Positions 1 through 8,959 of a stretch of 64,000 nucleotides of DNA are shown here, piece after piece. This DNA comes from Duganella levis (lineage in GTDB: Bacteria; Pseudomonadota; Gammaproteobacteria; Burkholderiales; Burkholderiaceae_D). The translations under genes were made by a program, and so were the position numbers. Below the pieces are notes generated by a model. That model searched no databases. It was given only the letters and a program-made list of their open reading frames with translations, and had not been told where the DNA came from. The stretch covers positions 1-64,000 of the forward strand of contig NZ_WWCT01000012.1 in NCBI RefSeq assembly GCF_009857605.1, in the 5' to 3' direction. Each line of letters begins with the position of its first letter. The first letter of the stretch is position 1.

Positions 1-1
1 G

Positions 2-934
2 CCGTCGGCTTCGCCCGAGTCGCATGCCGGCGCTTCAGCTGGCGCTCGCACGGCCCCACCGGTGCAGCCGCCCGCAGCGTCCGCCGCGACGTCTGACGAC
101 GATTCGATGGCTTGGTTCGACGATGCGCCGGTACCGCCCGTCGCGCCGCGCTCAGCGCCGCCAGCAAAGCCTGCAGCCCGCGCCGCTGCGCCGGTGGAAG
201 CCGAACCGGCGGGAGAAGACACCGCCTGGTTTGATGATGCGCCGATGCCGCCACCATCCGCCACACCATCGCGCTCAGCGGCCAACGCAGCTGCGGATGC
301 ATCGCTGTCGACCGCTGCGCCGTCAGATATGGAAGCCGCCTCGCGCGCTATGCCCGAGTTGGCTTCAAAGCCAGTCAGCGACGAAGCGATTGCCGGCATG
401 GACTGGCCAACGCTGCAAGCCGCCGTGTCGTCCTGCACCCGCTGCACTTTGTGCGAGACGCGCATTGCCGCAGTCAATGGCCGAGGCGCCGAGCGCGCGA
501 CCTGGATCGCCGTCGCCGGTGCGCCGTCGCAGGCTGACGAGCAGGACGTGCAAGCCATCACCGGCGAGGCAGGCCAGCTGCTGCACAACATGCTGAAAGC
601 CATCGAGCTGAAACCGGAAGCCGACGTCTACATCACCAACGTGGTCAAATGCCGCCCGCCGGAACGCAATCCGAGCGGCGACGAAGTCATTGCCTGCCGT
701 CCATTCCTGGAGCGGGAACTGGCGCTGACCGGCGCTGCCATGGCCATGACCTTCGGCCAGTTCGCCGCCAAAGGCCTGATGATGGGCCCGGCCGCGCGCG
801 GCAAGGTGATGCACTACGGCGCGAACCAGCTGCCAGTAGTCGCCACCTACCATCCCGACGACCTGCTGCGCAAACCGGAAGACAAAGCCAAAGCCTGGGC
901 CGACTTGTGCCTGGCGAAAGCCAGTCATGGCTGA
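2..934 (+). CDS. Uracil-DNA glycosylase, family 4 type (5' end outside window)
   Basis: Base-excision repair enzyme that would remove uracil from DNA. The frame is open from base 2, so the gene probably begins upstream; the first in-window alternative start is a GTG at 62. The first ~110 visible residues are a low-complexity Ala/Pro/Asp linker holding two copies of an AWFDDAP motif. The catalytic domain follows: the cysteine pair CTRCTLC, the block ITGEAGQLLHNMLKAI, then TNVVKCRPPERNPSGDE and a later Cys, which fit the four Fe-S ligands of family 4, and the C-terminal motif ATYHPDDLLR. The usual GEAPG motif is the variant VAGAPSQADEQD. The stop overlaps the next start by 8 bp, implying translational coupling. 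Family assignment is secure; the N-terminal extension has no known role. Confidence 0.88.
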   Translation, partial: PSASPESHAGASAGARTAPPVQPPAASAATSDDDSMAWFDDAPVPPVAPRSAPPAKPAARAAAPVEAEPAGEDTAWFDDAPMPPPSATPSRSAANAAADASLSTAAPSDMEAASRAMPELASKPVSDEAIAGMDWPTLQAAVSSCTRCTLCETRIAAVNGRGAERATWIAVAGAPSQADEQDVQAITGEAGQLLHNMLKAIELKPEADVYITNVVKCRPPERNPSGDEVIACRPFLERELALTGAAMAMTFGQFAAKGLMMGPAARGKVMHYGANQLPVVATYHPDDLLRKPEDKAKAWADLCLAKASHG

Positions 935-1970
935 CCAGCCGCCCGGCGCGCCAGCCTCGCTGCCGCCGGGCGATATCGCCGCCGTGCCTGGCCCGGTAAT
1001 GACTGCCGTGGCCGAACCGGCGGCAGCGGACGCGCCCGTCGTGCCGGCCGTGAGCTACCAATCGCTATTCGAAGCCCGCTGGCCGCATCTGACGAATCCA
1101 CACGTACGCGCGCTGGCGTGGCTGCTGGAAGCGCCTGACTTGCTCGATCCTGCATCGCCCCACTGGCAAGGCCGCATCGCCACGCTGGGTGCGATCTCTC
1201 CAGCCACGCAAGAATGGCTGAACGCGCTGGAGTGCGACCCGTCGCCGCTGGAAGCCGCTTTAGGCAGCAAGCACTACTCCCGCCTCGGCCTGTACGCCGA
1301 AAAGCTGATGGCCTTCTACTTTGCCGAGCAAGGCCAACTGTACGCCCACGGTCTGCAAGTCCGCGCCGACCGCACCGACACCATCGGCGAATTCGACTTC
1401 CTGCTGCACGAAGGCGAGCAACTGGTCCACATTGAATTCGCCACCAAGTTCTACCTGCTGGACGGCGCCGGCAACCTCAACGGCCTGATCGGCCCCAACC
1501 TGGCCGATACGCTGGGCCTCAAAATGCGCAAGATCTTCGACAAGCAACTGTCGTTGTCGCAGCACCCGGTCGCGCAAGCCTTGCTGCCGCAACCGGTCGC
1601 CCGCACGCAGGCGCTGGTCAAAGGCTGGCTGTTCTATCCGGACGGCGTGCAGCCGATGCCCGGCATCTCGCAACAGCATTGCCACGGCTTCTGGATGACG
1701 CAAACGCAGGCAGCGCAAACTCTGCCGCCGCAACACTACGCCGTCCTGCCGCGCCTGCAGTGGTTGGCGCCGTTGAAGACGGCAGCCGCAAATGGCATGG
1801 GCCGTGAAGCGCTGCTGGCAGCCATCACCGGACAGCAAGTGCCGGTGATGATCGTCGCCTTGCAGGAAAAAGGGGAGTGGCTAATCGAGGAGCGCCGGGG
1901 CTTTATCGTCCCCGACGGTTGGCGCGCACAGGCTGCGCAGCGCCGCCATGACGGCGTGCTGCCAGCCTAA
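927..1970 (+). CDS. DUF1853 family protein
   Basis: Conserved protein of unknown function, 347 residues. The start is the ATG at 927, which overlaps the glycosylase stop. The body contains EKLMAFYF, a run GEFDFLLHEGEQLVHIEFATKFYL and a later GLIGPNLADTLGLKMRK, which I recognise as DUF1853-like. The E-x-D...H-x-E-x-x-x-K arrangement (GEFDF ... HIEFATK) resembles the core of PD-(D/E)XK nucleases; that link is my inference from residue pattern only. The coupling to a DNA repair gene would fit a nucleic-acid role but does not prove it. The N-terminal ~35 residues are Pro/Ala rich and look disordered. Confidence 0.75.
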   Translation: MADQPPGAPASLPPGDIAAVPGPVMTAVAEPAAADAPVVPAVSYQSLFEARWPHLTNPHVRALAWLLEAPDLLDPASPHWQGRIATLGAISPATQEWLNALECDPSPLEAALGSKHYSRLGLYAEKLMAFYFAEQGQLYAHGLQVRADRTDTIGEFDFLLHEGEQLVHIEFATKFYLLDGAGNLNGLIGPNLADTLGLKMRKIFDKQLSLSQHPVAQALLPQPVARTQALVKGWLFYPDGVQPMPGISQQHCHGFWMTQTQAAQTLPPQHYAVLPRLQWLAPLKTAAANGMGREALLAAITGQQVPVMIVALQEKGEWLIEERRGFIVPDGWRAQAAQRRHDGVLPA

Positions 1971-1973
1971 GGC

Positions 1974-3236
1974 TTAGTGCTTGGCTTCACCAATCAGCGC
2001 GACCGAGTCAAACTCACGCTGATTGCGCTGATGCTTGCGCAGGATGTACAGCATGGTGCCAGCCAGGAACAGGCCGAACAGCAGAATGATGATGTCGAGG
2101 TTCAAGTGGGCGCGCAGCATCAGCGAGTACACCGCCAGCATCGTCAGGATCGACAGATTCTCGTTAAAGTTCTGCACCGCGATCGAATGGCCGGCGCTCA
2201 TCAGCACGTGGCCACGATGCTGCAACAGCGCATTCATCGGCACCAGGAAGAAGCCGCCCAGCAGCCCCACCAGCACCAGCAGCGGGTAGGCGACCTTGAC
2301 CGAGTGCACCATGGTCATGCTCATCACGATCACGCCCATGGCGATGCCGACCGGGATCACCGTCAGCGACTTGCGCAGCGACACAAAGCGCGCCGAAATC
2401 ACCGCACCCAGCGCCACGCCGATCGCCACCACGCCAACCAGACTGGTCGACTGTTCATAGCTCAGGTGCAGCGTGCGGCTGGCCCATTCCAGCACGATGA
2501 ATTGCAGCGTCTGCGCCGCGCCCCAGAACAGCGTGGTCACGCCCAGCGAAATCTGGCCGAGCTTGTCTTTCCACAGCATGCTGAAGCAGTTGGCAAAATC
2601 GGTGATCAGCTTGATAGGATTGCGTTCCTGGTGGCCGTACTTGCAGCCGGTGTCCGGAATTCGCGTATTGAACAGTGCCGCCAGCATATAGATACCGACC
2701 ACCACGCACAGCGCGGCCTGGGTCGGCGTCTCGATACCGGTGTCGATCAGCGGCAGGTCAAAGCCCAGCAGCATCGACGACACGCGGTCGCCCACCAGCG
2801 CGCCGCCCATGACGGTGCCGAAGATGATCGAAATCACGGTCAAGCCTTCTACCCAGCCATTGGCCGCCACCAGTTTTTCCGCCGGCAGCAGTTCGGTCAG
2901 GATGCCGTACTTGGCAGGCGAATACACGGCCGCGCCAAAGCCGACGATGGCATACGCCAGCAAGGGATGAACGTGAGCGAAAATGAGCAGGCAACCGCCA
3001 ACCTTGATCAGGTTGGAGATGAACATAACCTTGCCTTTGGGCATCGAATCGGCGAAAGCGCCGACAAATGCAGCCAACAGCACATAAAAGAGGGTAAATG
3101 ACAGCTTCAGGAGCGGCGTAATCCACCCTGGAGATTTCATGTTTACCAGCAGGTCGATCGCAACAAAGAGCAGCGCATTATCCGCCAATGACGAAAAGAA
3201 CTGCGCTGCCATGATGGTATAGAAACCACGATTCAT
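1974..3236 (-). CDS. lplT: Lysophospholipid transporter LplT (MFS)
   Basis: Inner-membrane major facilitator that in enterobacteria flips lysophospholipids inward for re-acylation. 420 residues. I chose the ATG at 3236 because the protein then begins MNRGFYTIMAAQFFSSLADN, the conserved LplT N-terminus; the frame stays open upstream to 3392 but that extension would run into the alr promoter region. About twelve hydrophobic segments are visible, with the signature YSPAKYGILTELLP and GWVEGLTVISIIFGT. It is divergent from alr and convergent with the DUF1853 gene, 3 bp from its stop. No acyltransferase-synthetase (aas) gene is adjacent, unlike in enterobacteria. Confidence 0.88.
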   Translation of the reverse strand: MNRGFYTIMAAQFFSSLADNALLFVAIDLLVNMKSPGWITPLLKLSFTLFYVLLAAFVGAFADSMPKGKVMFISNLIKVGGCLLIFAHVHPLLAYAIVGFGAAVYSPAKYGILTELLPAEKLVAANGWVEGLTVISIIFGTVMGGALVGDRVSSMLLGFDLPLIDTGIETPTQAALCVVVGIYMLAALFNTRIPDTGCKYGHQERNPIKLITDFANCFSMLWKDKLGQISLGVTTLFWGAAQTLQFIVLEWASRTLHLSYEQSTSLVGVVAIGVALGAVISARFVSLRKSLTVIPVGIAMGVIVMSMTMVHSVKVAYPLLVLVGLLGGFFLVPMNALLQHRGHVLMSAGHSIAVQNFNENLSILTMLAVYSLMLRAHLNLDIIILLFGLFLAGTMLYILRKHQRNQREFDSVALIGEAKH

Positions 3237-3361
3237 TCTGGGATAGCCTGGAAAACTTATCTGGCTTGCTTTATACCATGCTTTGATCGTAACCCCCAAG
3301 AATTGAGCGGTGCGCACTGGGCCGCAGGCGTTAAAATAGCGCCTTCGTTTACTCTGTAGAA

Positions 3362-4462
3362 ATGCGTCGTATGCCGAGGCCGATCTTAGCAACTATTCAC
3401 GTTGATTCAATGAAGCAGAACTTGGCGCTGGCCAAGGCCAAAACGCCCGGCGCCAAGGCCTGGGGCGTGCTCAAGGCCAATGGCTATGGCCACGGCCTGG
3501 AGCGCGCGATGCGCGGTTTTGCCGCCGCCGACGGCCTGGCGCTGATCGAATTCGACAACGCTGTCAAGCTGCGCGAGCTGGGCTGGACCAAGCCGATTTT
3601 GTTATTGGAAGGTTTCTTCGGTCCGGAAGACTTGGTCACCATGGCCGACCATGATTTACAGGCGGCGGTCCATTGCGACGAGCAGCTGGCGTGGCTGGAA
3701 GCGGCCGCGCCGCAACTGAGCGCGCGCGGCATCCGCTTCGACCTGCACCTCAAAATGAATACCGGCATGAACCGTCTCGGCTTTACGCCGGAGGCGTTCG
3801 CGGCCGCCCATGCGCGGCTGAGCGCGATTGCCTGTGTCGCCAGCATCACGCTGATGACGCACTTTGCCAATGCCGACGATATCGACCATCCGCTGCTGCC
3901 GATCGGCGAGCAACTGCGCCGATTCGAGCGGGGCGCGGCCGGCTTGCCCGGTCCGCGCAGCCTGTCCAATTCGGCCGGCGTGCTGCTGCATGCTGAATTG
4001 AAGAGCGACTGGGTGCGTCCCGGCATCATGCTGTACGGCGGCACACCGGGCGGCGGCACTGCCGATGACTTCGGCTTGCAGCCAACCATGACGCTGAGCA
4101 GCGAAATCATCGGCGTGCAGGACATCGCCGCCGGCGAGGTGGTCGGTTATGGCAGCCGCTTCAAGGCTGATGTGCCGATGCGCGTCGGCGTGGTGGCGTG
4201 CGGCTATGCCGACGGCTATCCGCGCGTGGCGCCAGCCGGCACGCCGGTGCTGGTCGATGGCGTGCGCACGCGCCTTGTTGGCCGGGTGTCGATGGATATG
4301 CTGACTGTTGATCTGACCGAACTGCCGCAGGCCCGCCTCGGCAGCAAGGTGACGTTGTGGGGCCAGGGTTTGCCGATTGACGAGGTGGCCGAGGCCGCCG
4401 ACACCATCGGCTACGAGTTGATGTGTGCACTGGCGCTGCGCGTGCCGGTCGTGGAAGGTTGA
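3362..4462 (+). CDS. alr: Alanine racemase
   Basis: PLP enzyme interconverting L- and D-alanine for peptidoglycan. 366 residues, normal family length. The PLP lysine is in VLKANGYGHG (about residue 38), and the second catalytic residue, a Tyr contributed in trans, is in the GYGSRFKAD segment near residue 262; SMDMLTVDL is the conserved C-terminal beta-domain motif. The ATG at 3362 has no clear ribosome binding site; an ATG three codons later (3371) is an equal candidate. radA starts 4 bp after its stop, so the two are likely co-transcribed. The AT-rich stretch ttaaaata at 3331-3338 is a plausible -10 element. Confidence 0.93.
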   Translation: MRRMPRPILATIHVDSMKQNLALAKAKTPGAKAWGVLKANGYGHGLERAMRGFAAADGLALIEFDNAVKLRELGWTKPILLLEGFFGPEDLVTMADHDLQAAVHCDEQLAWLEAAAPQLSARGIRFDLHLKMNTGMNRLGFTPEAFAAAHARLSAIACVASITLMTHFANADDIDHPLLPIGEQLRRFERGAAGLPGPRSLSNSAGVLLHAELKSDWVRPGIMLYGGTPGGGTADDFGLQPTMTLSSEIIGVQDIAAGEVVGYGSRFKADVPMRVGVVACGYADGYPRVAPAGTPVLVDGVRTRLVGRVSMDMLTVDLTELPQARLGSKVTLWGQGLPIDEVAEAADTIGYELMCALALRVPVVEG

Positions 4463-4466
4463 GCCG

Positions 4467-5843
4467 ATGGCCAAGGCAAAAACTAATTTCACCTGCAACG
4501 AGTGCGGCGCGATCGCCAACAAGTGGACCGGCCAGTGCTCGTCCTGCCAGCAGTGGAATACGATGGTCGAGACGACCATCGAGGCCGCTGGCAATAACCG
4601 CTATTCGCAACCGGCCCATCTGGCGCTGGCGCAGACCGCGCCGGTGCTGTCGCTGGCCGACATCGACGCCATCGATGTGCCGCGCTTCGGCACCGGCATC
4701 GAGGAGTTCGACCGCGTGCTGGGCGGTGGCCTGGTGGCGGGCGGCGTGGTGCTGATCGGCGGCGATCCCGGTATCGGCAAGTCGACCCTGCTGTTGCAGG
4801 CGCTGGCCAATGTGTCGCATATGAAGAAGGTGCTGTACGTGTCCGGCGAGGAATCCGGCGCGCAGATCGCGTTGCGCGCCAAGCGGCTGCAAGTCGATGC
4901 GCGCGACCTGAAGCTGCAAGCTGAGATTCAGCTGGAGAAAATCCTCGGCACACTGGCGGATTTGAAGCCGGAGGTGGCGGTGATCGACTCGATCCAGACG
5001 GTGTATTCCGATGCCTTGAGTTCGGCGCCGGGTTCGGTGGCGCAGGTGCGCGAATGCGCGGCGCAACTGACGCGCGTGGCCAAGCAGACCGGCGTGACGA
5101 TTATCCTGGTCGGCCACGTGACCAAGGAAGGCGCGCTGGCTGGTCCGCGCGTGCTGGAGCACATTGTCGATACTGTGCTGTACTTCGAGGGCGACAGCCA
5201 TTCCAGCTTCCGTCTGGTACGGGCGATCAAGAACCGTTTCGGCGCGGTCAACGAGCTGGGCGTGTTTGCCATGACGGAGAAGGGGCTGAAGGGCGTATCC
5301 AACCCGTCGGCCTTGTTCTTGTCGCAGCATGATAATCAGGTGCCGGGCTCGTGCGTGATGGTGACGCAGGAGGGTACGCGGCCCCTGCTGGTGGAGATCC
5401 AGGCGCTGGTCGATGCTAGCCATCTGCCGAATGCGCGCCGGCTGTCGGTCGGGCTGGAGCAGAACCGGCTGGCGATGCTGCTCGCGGTGCTGCACCGTCA
5501 TGCCGGCATTGCGGCGTTTGACCAGGACGTGTTCATCAATGCGGTGGGTGGCGTCAAGATCAGCGAACCGGCGGTCGATTTGGCGGTGCTGCTGGCGATT
5601 AACTCGTCGATGCGCAACAAGGCGCTGCCGCGCGGTTTCGTGGTGTTTGGCGAGGTTGGCCTTGCGGGCGAGATCCGGCCGGCGCCGCGTGGCCAGGAGC
5701 GGCTGCGCGAGGCGGCCAAGCTGGGCTTCTCGATCGCCATGATTCCGAGCGCCAACGTGCCTAAACAGCCGATTGACGGCCTGACAATTATTGCTGTTGA
5801 TCGAATCGATGATGCCTTCAATAAGCTGCGCGAAATCCAATAA
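4467..5843 (+). CDS. radA: DNA repair protein RadA
   Basis: RecA-like ATPase that promotes branch migration during recombinational repair. 458 residues. The start at 4467 gives the conserved N-terminus with a zinc finger, Cys10, Cys13, Cys24 and Cys27 (CNECGAIANKWTGQCSSC). Walker A is GGDPGIGKST, the RadA-specific KNRFG motif lies in IKNRFGAVNELGVF, and the C-terminal ~150 residues form the Lon-protease-like domain. It lies 4 bp after alr. The radA frame is open further upstream inside alr, but only this start preserves the zinc finger at the usual place. Confidence 0.95.
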   Translation: MAKAKTNFTCNECGAIANKWTGQCSSCQQWNTMVETTIEAAGNNRYSQPAHLALAQTAPVLSLADIDAIDVPRFGTGIEEFDRVLGGGLVAGGVVLIGGDPGIGKSTLLLQALANVSHMKKVLYVSGEESGAQIALRAKRLQVDARDLKLQAEIQLEKILGTLADLKPEVAVIDSIQTVYSDALSSAPGSVAQVRECAAQLTRVAKQTGVTIILVGHVTKEGALAGPRVLEHIVDTVLYFEGDSHSSFRLVRAIKNRFGAVNELGVFAMTEKGLKGVSNPSALFLSQHDNQVPGSCVMVTQEGTRPLLVEIQALVDASHLPNARRLSVGLEQNRLAMLLAVLHRHAGIAAFDQDVFINAVGGVKISEPAVDLAVLLAINSSMRNKALPRGFVVFGEVGLAGEIRPAPRGQERLREAAKLGFSIAMIPSANVPKQPIDGLTIIAVDRIDDAFNKLREIQ

Positions 5844-5906
5844 CGTTGTATTGTTACGTGTTGTAATCGTTAATAGTGCACATTACGTAACTAAAGGGAT
5901 AAGAAA

Positions 5907-6227
5907 GTGGTAGTCGATCAAAGGACAGGCGCGCGCAAGATCGTGCGTTCGAAGGCAGTCGTGGTGATGGATGGCATGCCGCCCATGCAAGGGCGCACGT
6001 TAGACATCGCCAGTACTGGCTTGTCGCTCACGTTTGATCATAAACTGGCGGCGGGCGATATCGGTATGGTGTCGTTTGAGTTGTTCGTCGAGGGCAAGGC
6101 GCAGGTGCTGTCTTGCCGCTCGCGGGTGAATTACTGCATTTTCAGCGGTGACCACTTCAAAATCGGATTCCAGTTTATGAATCCGGACATGGCCACCATG
6201 GCCACCGTCAATAAATTCCTGCGGTGA
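5907..6227 (+). CDS. PilZ domain protein
   Basis: Small (106 residue) single-domain PilZ protein, a likely cyclic-di-GMP receptor. The two c-di-GMP-binding motifs are visible: an Arg pair in RKIVR near residue 12 and DIASTGLSL (D/NxSxxG) about 20 residues later. The GTG start at 5907 is preferred because later ATG codons would cut off the arginine motif; an AG-rich stretch aaagggataagaaa precedes it. The 3' end overlaps the end of the leftward citrate-synthase-like gene by 20 bp. Its output target cannot be told from context. Confidence 0.85.
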   Translation: MVVDQRTGARKIVRSKAVVVMDGMPPMQGRTLDIASTGLSLTFDHKLAAGDIGMVSFELFVEGKAQVLSCRSRVNYCIFSGDHFKIGFQFMNPDMATMATVNKFLR

Positions 6228-7404
6228 CAGGCGCGGGCCCGGTGTAACGGGCGCGTGGCCTGATCAGGCGGTTGGCTTGCACCTGCTCCAGCGCGTGCGC
6301 CAGCCAGCCGACGCAGCGACCCACAGCAAACAAGATAAACGGGGCGTCTTTCGGCAGGCCACAGGCAGTGGTCAGCAGGGAGAGGGCGTAGTCGATGTTC
6401 GGCAGTTCGCCGGCCTGTTGTTCTGCGGCCACCGCTAGTGCTTCATGTGGTTCCATCTTTGGTAGTAGTTTGATCAGGGCCTTGGCGCGCGGGTCGCCGT
6501 CGCGGTAGAGCGGGTGGCCGAAGGCGGGCAGGGCGCGGTTGCTGGCCAGCCAGTCGTGGACGGCTTGGGTGGCGCCGCTGGCGTTTGCCTGGGCGATCAG
6601 TTGGGCGAACTGCTGCGCTGCGCCGCCGTGCAAGGGGCCGGTGAGTGTGGTGAAGCCGGCCAGCACACCAGCCGCCAACGAGGCCCCGGTGGAGATGGCG
6701 ACGCGGGTGGCGAATGTGGAGGCGTTCAGTTCGTTATCGGCCATCAGCACCAGCGCGCGGCGGATCAGGTCTTCATGTGCTTCGGCACGCCAGGCGCGGG
6801 CGAGACGGCGACTGATGGGTATGCCGTCGGACGTTGGGCCGGCGCCGATCATGGCGTCGACCAGTGTAGCGAGGACGCCGGCGGCTTCGGCGCGCAGCTC
6901 GGCGACAGGTCGGCCGAGCGAGGGCGCATCGACTGCGCTGCGGCGGGCGAGGATCAGCAGGCCGGCCGCCAGCGCGCTGTCTGTGGACGTCTGCCCGCTG
7001 GCGCTGCTTGCGGTGGCTTGGCTGGCACTGGCGGGCCAGATGGCGGCGGCTTCATCCGGCGGACATTCCCACAGCAGCGCGGCGATGTCTTCCAGGCTGG
7101 CAGTCTCGGCCAGCGTGGCGGCGTCGTGGCCACGGTAGAGCAGGCGGCCTTCCAGCGCGGTGGAGATGGCTGACGGCAGCACCGGGTCGCCATACTGCAT
7201 CGCCTCGCTGGAGACGATTTCCACTTTGCGCCGTCCGTTGGCACGGCGCGCCATGCGCAACACATCGTCGCGGTGATACAGGCTGCGGCGCGGATCATCC
7301 CCATCCGCCTTGGCGCGAATCTTCCCCCGGCTGACATTGGCGTACAGCGTTTGAGGACGAACGTTGAGCACATCCAAAGCCTCGGCGGCGGTCATCCAGA
7401 CCAT
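6208..7404 (-). CDS. Citrate-synthase family protein with N-terminal helix-turn-helix
   Basis: 398 residues. The N-terminal ~55 residues (MTAAEALDVLNVRPQTLYAN ... RSLYHRDDVLRM) look like an excisionase/MerR-type helix-turn-helix; the remainder is a short citrate-synthase fold with GPLHGGAAQQF and FGHPLYRDGDPRAKAL, the two histidine-bearing substrate motifs, and a C-terminal RPRARYTGP. A candidate GltA aspartate lies in NIDYALS. The ATG at 7404 is placed 5 nt after an AGGAAG site; an ATG at 7407 and a GTG at 7410 are alternatives. It is divergent from a class III CoA-transferase, a pairing that suggests a CoA-thioester pathway such as a methylcitrate-like or lyase reaction. The HTH could bind the TTGAC repeats just upstream. 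Substrate unknown. Confidence 0.82.
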   Translation of the reverse strand: MVWMTAAEALDVLNVRPQTLYANVSRGKIRAKADGDDPRRSLYHRDDVLRMARRANGRRKVEIVSSEAMQYGDPVLPSAISTALEGRLLYRGHDAATLAETASLEDIAALLWECPPDEAAAIWPASASQATASSASGQTSTDSALAAGLLILARRSAVDAPSLGRPVAELRAEAAGVLATLVDAMIGAGPTSDGIPISRRLARAWRAEAHEDLIRRALVLMADNELNASTFATRVAISTGASLAAGVLAGFTTLTGPLHGGAAQQFAQLIAQANASGATQAVHDWLASNRALPAFGHPLYRDGDPRAKALIKLLPKMEPHEALAVAAEQQAGELPNIDYALSLLTTACGLPKDAPFILFAVGRCVGWLAHALEQVQANRLIRPRARYTGPAPVTAGIY

Positions 7405-7418
7405 CATCACTTCCTATG

Positions 7419-7446
7419 TTGACACTTCAAGTCAAGATTGACGCTT
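7419..7446. promoter_or_regulatory. Candidate operator: three TTGAC half-sites
   Basis: Between the divergent citrate-synthase-like and CoA-transferase genes the sequence shows TTGAC-N7-GTCAA-N2-TTGAC, that is two overlapping inverted repeats (7419-7435 and 7431-7442) and a direct repeat TTGACaCTT / TTGACgCTT 19 bp apart. It sits directly upstream of the ribosome binding site of the leftward gene. The arrangement looks like a regulator-binding site shared by both genes. Which protein binds is inference; the HTH domain of the leftward product is one candidate. One TTGAC could alternatively be a -35 element. Confidence 0.5.
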
Positions 7447-7497
7447 GTGGACCGGCAGTCCTAAGCTGCGGGCAAGCATAACTTACCTGGAGCTGTC

Positions 7498-8877
7498 ATG
7501 CCTGATTCCCTGCTGAACGCTGTGTGGACGGCGCTGGACTTGCCCGCTGCGGCGCTGGACGCCGTGCAACTGGTGGGCGATGGTGCGTTGCCGTCATATT
7601 TTGACGTGACCGGTCTGGCGGCGGCCTCGGTCGGTGCGGCGGCGCTGGCGGTGCGCGAGCTGATGCTGGCGCAGGGTTCTGCACCGGGCCGCGTGGTGGC
7701 GGACCGGCGGCTGGCGTCGATGTGGTTCAGCTGGTCGATTGATACGGTGGGCTGGGAGCGGCCGCCGTTGTGGGATGAGGTGGCCGGCGATTACGCGACT
7801 GCCGATGGCTGGATACGTTTGCATACGAACGCGCCGCATCACCGCGCGGCGGCGCTGACGGTGCTTGGTTGCGCTGCGGAGCGCGCAGCAGTGGCGCGGG
7901 CGGTGGCCGGCTGGTCCGGGCTGGCGCTGGAAGAAGCGGTGGTGGCGCAAGGCGGCTGTGCAGCGGTGATGCGTTCGCTGGACGCGTGGCGGGCACACCC
8001 GCAAGGCCAAAGCGTCGCCAGGGAGCCGTTGATTGCCTTCGCTGACGCAGGCGCTGGCGGACGGCGCGAGTGGGCCTGGACGGCGGGACGGCCACTGGCA
8101 GGGCTGAAGGTGCTGGATCTGACGCGCGTGCTGGCCGGTCCGGTGGCGACGCGCTTTCTGGCTGGCTATGGCGCCGACGTGCTGCGCATCGATCCGCCCA
8201 GCTGGAACGAGCCGGGCGTGATTCCGGAGGTGTCGCTCGGCAAACGCTGCGCGCGTCTCGATTTGACGCAGGTGGCCGATCGCGCTGTGTTTGAAAGTCT
8301 GTTGACGGAGGCTGACGTGCTGGTCCATGGCTATCGCCCCGATGCACTGGAGCGGCTGGGTTTTGGCGAGCAAGTGCGGCAGCAGCTCAATCCGTGCCTG
8401 ATTGATATCTCATTGGATGCGTACGGCTGGACCGGCCCGCTGGCCGGTCGACGCGGTTTCGATAGCCTGGTGCAGATGAGCTGCGGCATCGCCCAGCACG
8501 GCATGCAGATACAGGGCGCCGACAAGCCGGTGCCGCTGCCGGTGCAGGCGCTCGATCACGCCACCGGCTATCTGATGGCCGCTGCTGTGGTGCGCGCGCT
8601 GATCGTCCGCCTCAACGAAGGCCGCGCGCTGCATGCCCGACTGTCACTGGCCCGCACCGCCATGTTGCTGACCGACGCGCTGGCGCCTGCCGCCGCTCCG
8701 CTGGTCAATACCCTCGCGCCAACCGGCGACCGCGACTTCGCGCCACAGCTGGAGCAAACCGAGTGGGGCCCGGCGCGCCGCTACCGGCCGCCGGTCGAAA
8801 TTGCCGGCGCCGCCATGGTCTGGGACCGCCCGGCAAGCAGCCTTGGCTCATCCGCAGCGCGCTGGGGCCAGGAATAA
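7498..8877 (+). CDS. CoA-transferase family III (CaiB/BaiF) protein
   Basis: 459 residues. The C-terminal half has the classic class III CoA-transferase start PLAGLKVLDLTRVLAGPVAT followed by GADVLRIDPP and a later FDSLVQMSCGI; the family's catalytic Asp would lie just before this last region. The N-terminal half (residues 1-190) is a more diverged, partly duplicated CoA-transferase-like region. ATG at 7498 with a weak site ctggagctg before it. The divergent neighbour is a citrate-synthase-like protein, so the pair probably handles one acyl-CoA substrate. Substrate cannot be assigned from sequence. Confidence 0.82.
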   Translation: MPDSLLNAVWTALDLPAAALDAVQLVGDGALPSYFDVTGLAAASVGAAALAVRELMLAQGSAPGRVVADRRLASMWFSWSIDTVGWERPPLWDEVAGDYATADGWIRLHTNAPHHRAAALTVLGCAAERAAVARAVAGWSGLALEEAVVAQGGCAAVMRSLDAWRAHPQGQSVAREPLIAFADAGAGGRREWAWTAGRPLAGLKVLDLTRVLAGPVATRFLAGYGADVLRIDPPSWNEPGVIPEVSLGKRCARLDLTQVADRAVFESLLTEADVLVHGYRPDALERLGFGEQVRQQLNPCLIDISLDAYGWTGPLAGRRGFDSLVQMSCGIAQHGMQIQGADKPVPLPVQALDHATGYLMAAAVVRALIVRLNEGRALHARLSLARTAMLLTDALAPAAAPLVNTLAPTGDRDFAPQLEQTEWGPARRYRPPVEIAGAAMVWDRPASSLGSSAARWGQE

Positions 8878-8959
8878 GGGTAGAATCTATCTCTATTCAC
8901 CGCTTTGGTGCATGTATCCATGTTGCATACTATGTAAGTACCAACATGGCGGACCCATC

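Noticed and set aside
4161..5840. 559-codon minus-strand frame opposite radA
   Set aside because: radA is unambiguous on the plus strand; the antisense product is compositionally biased.
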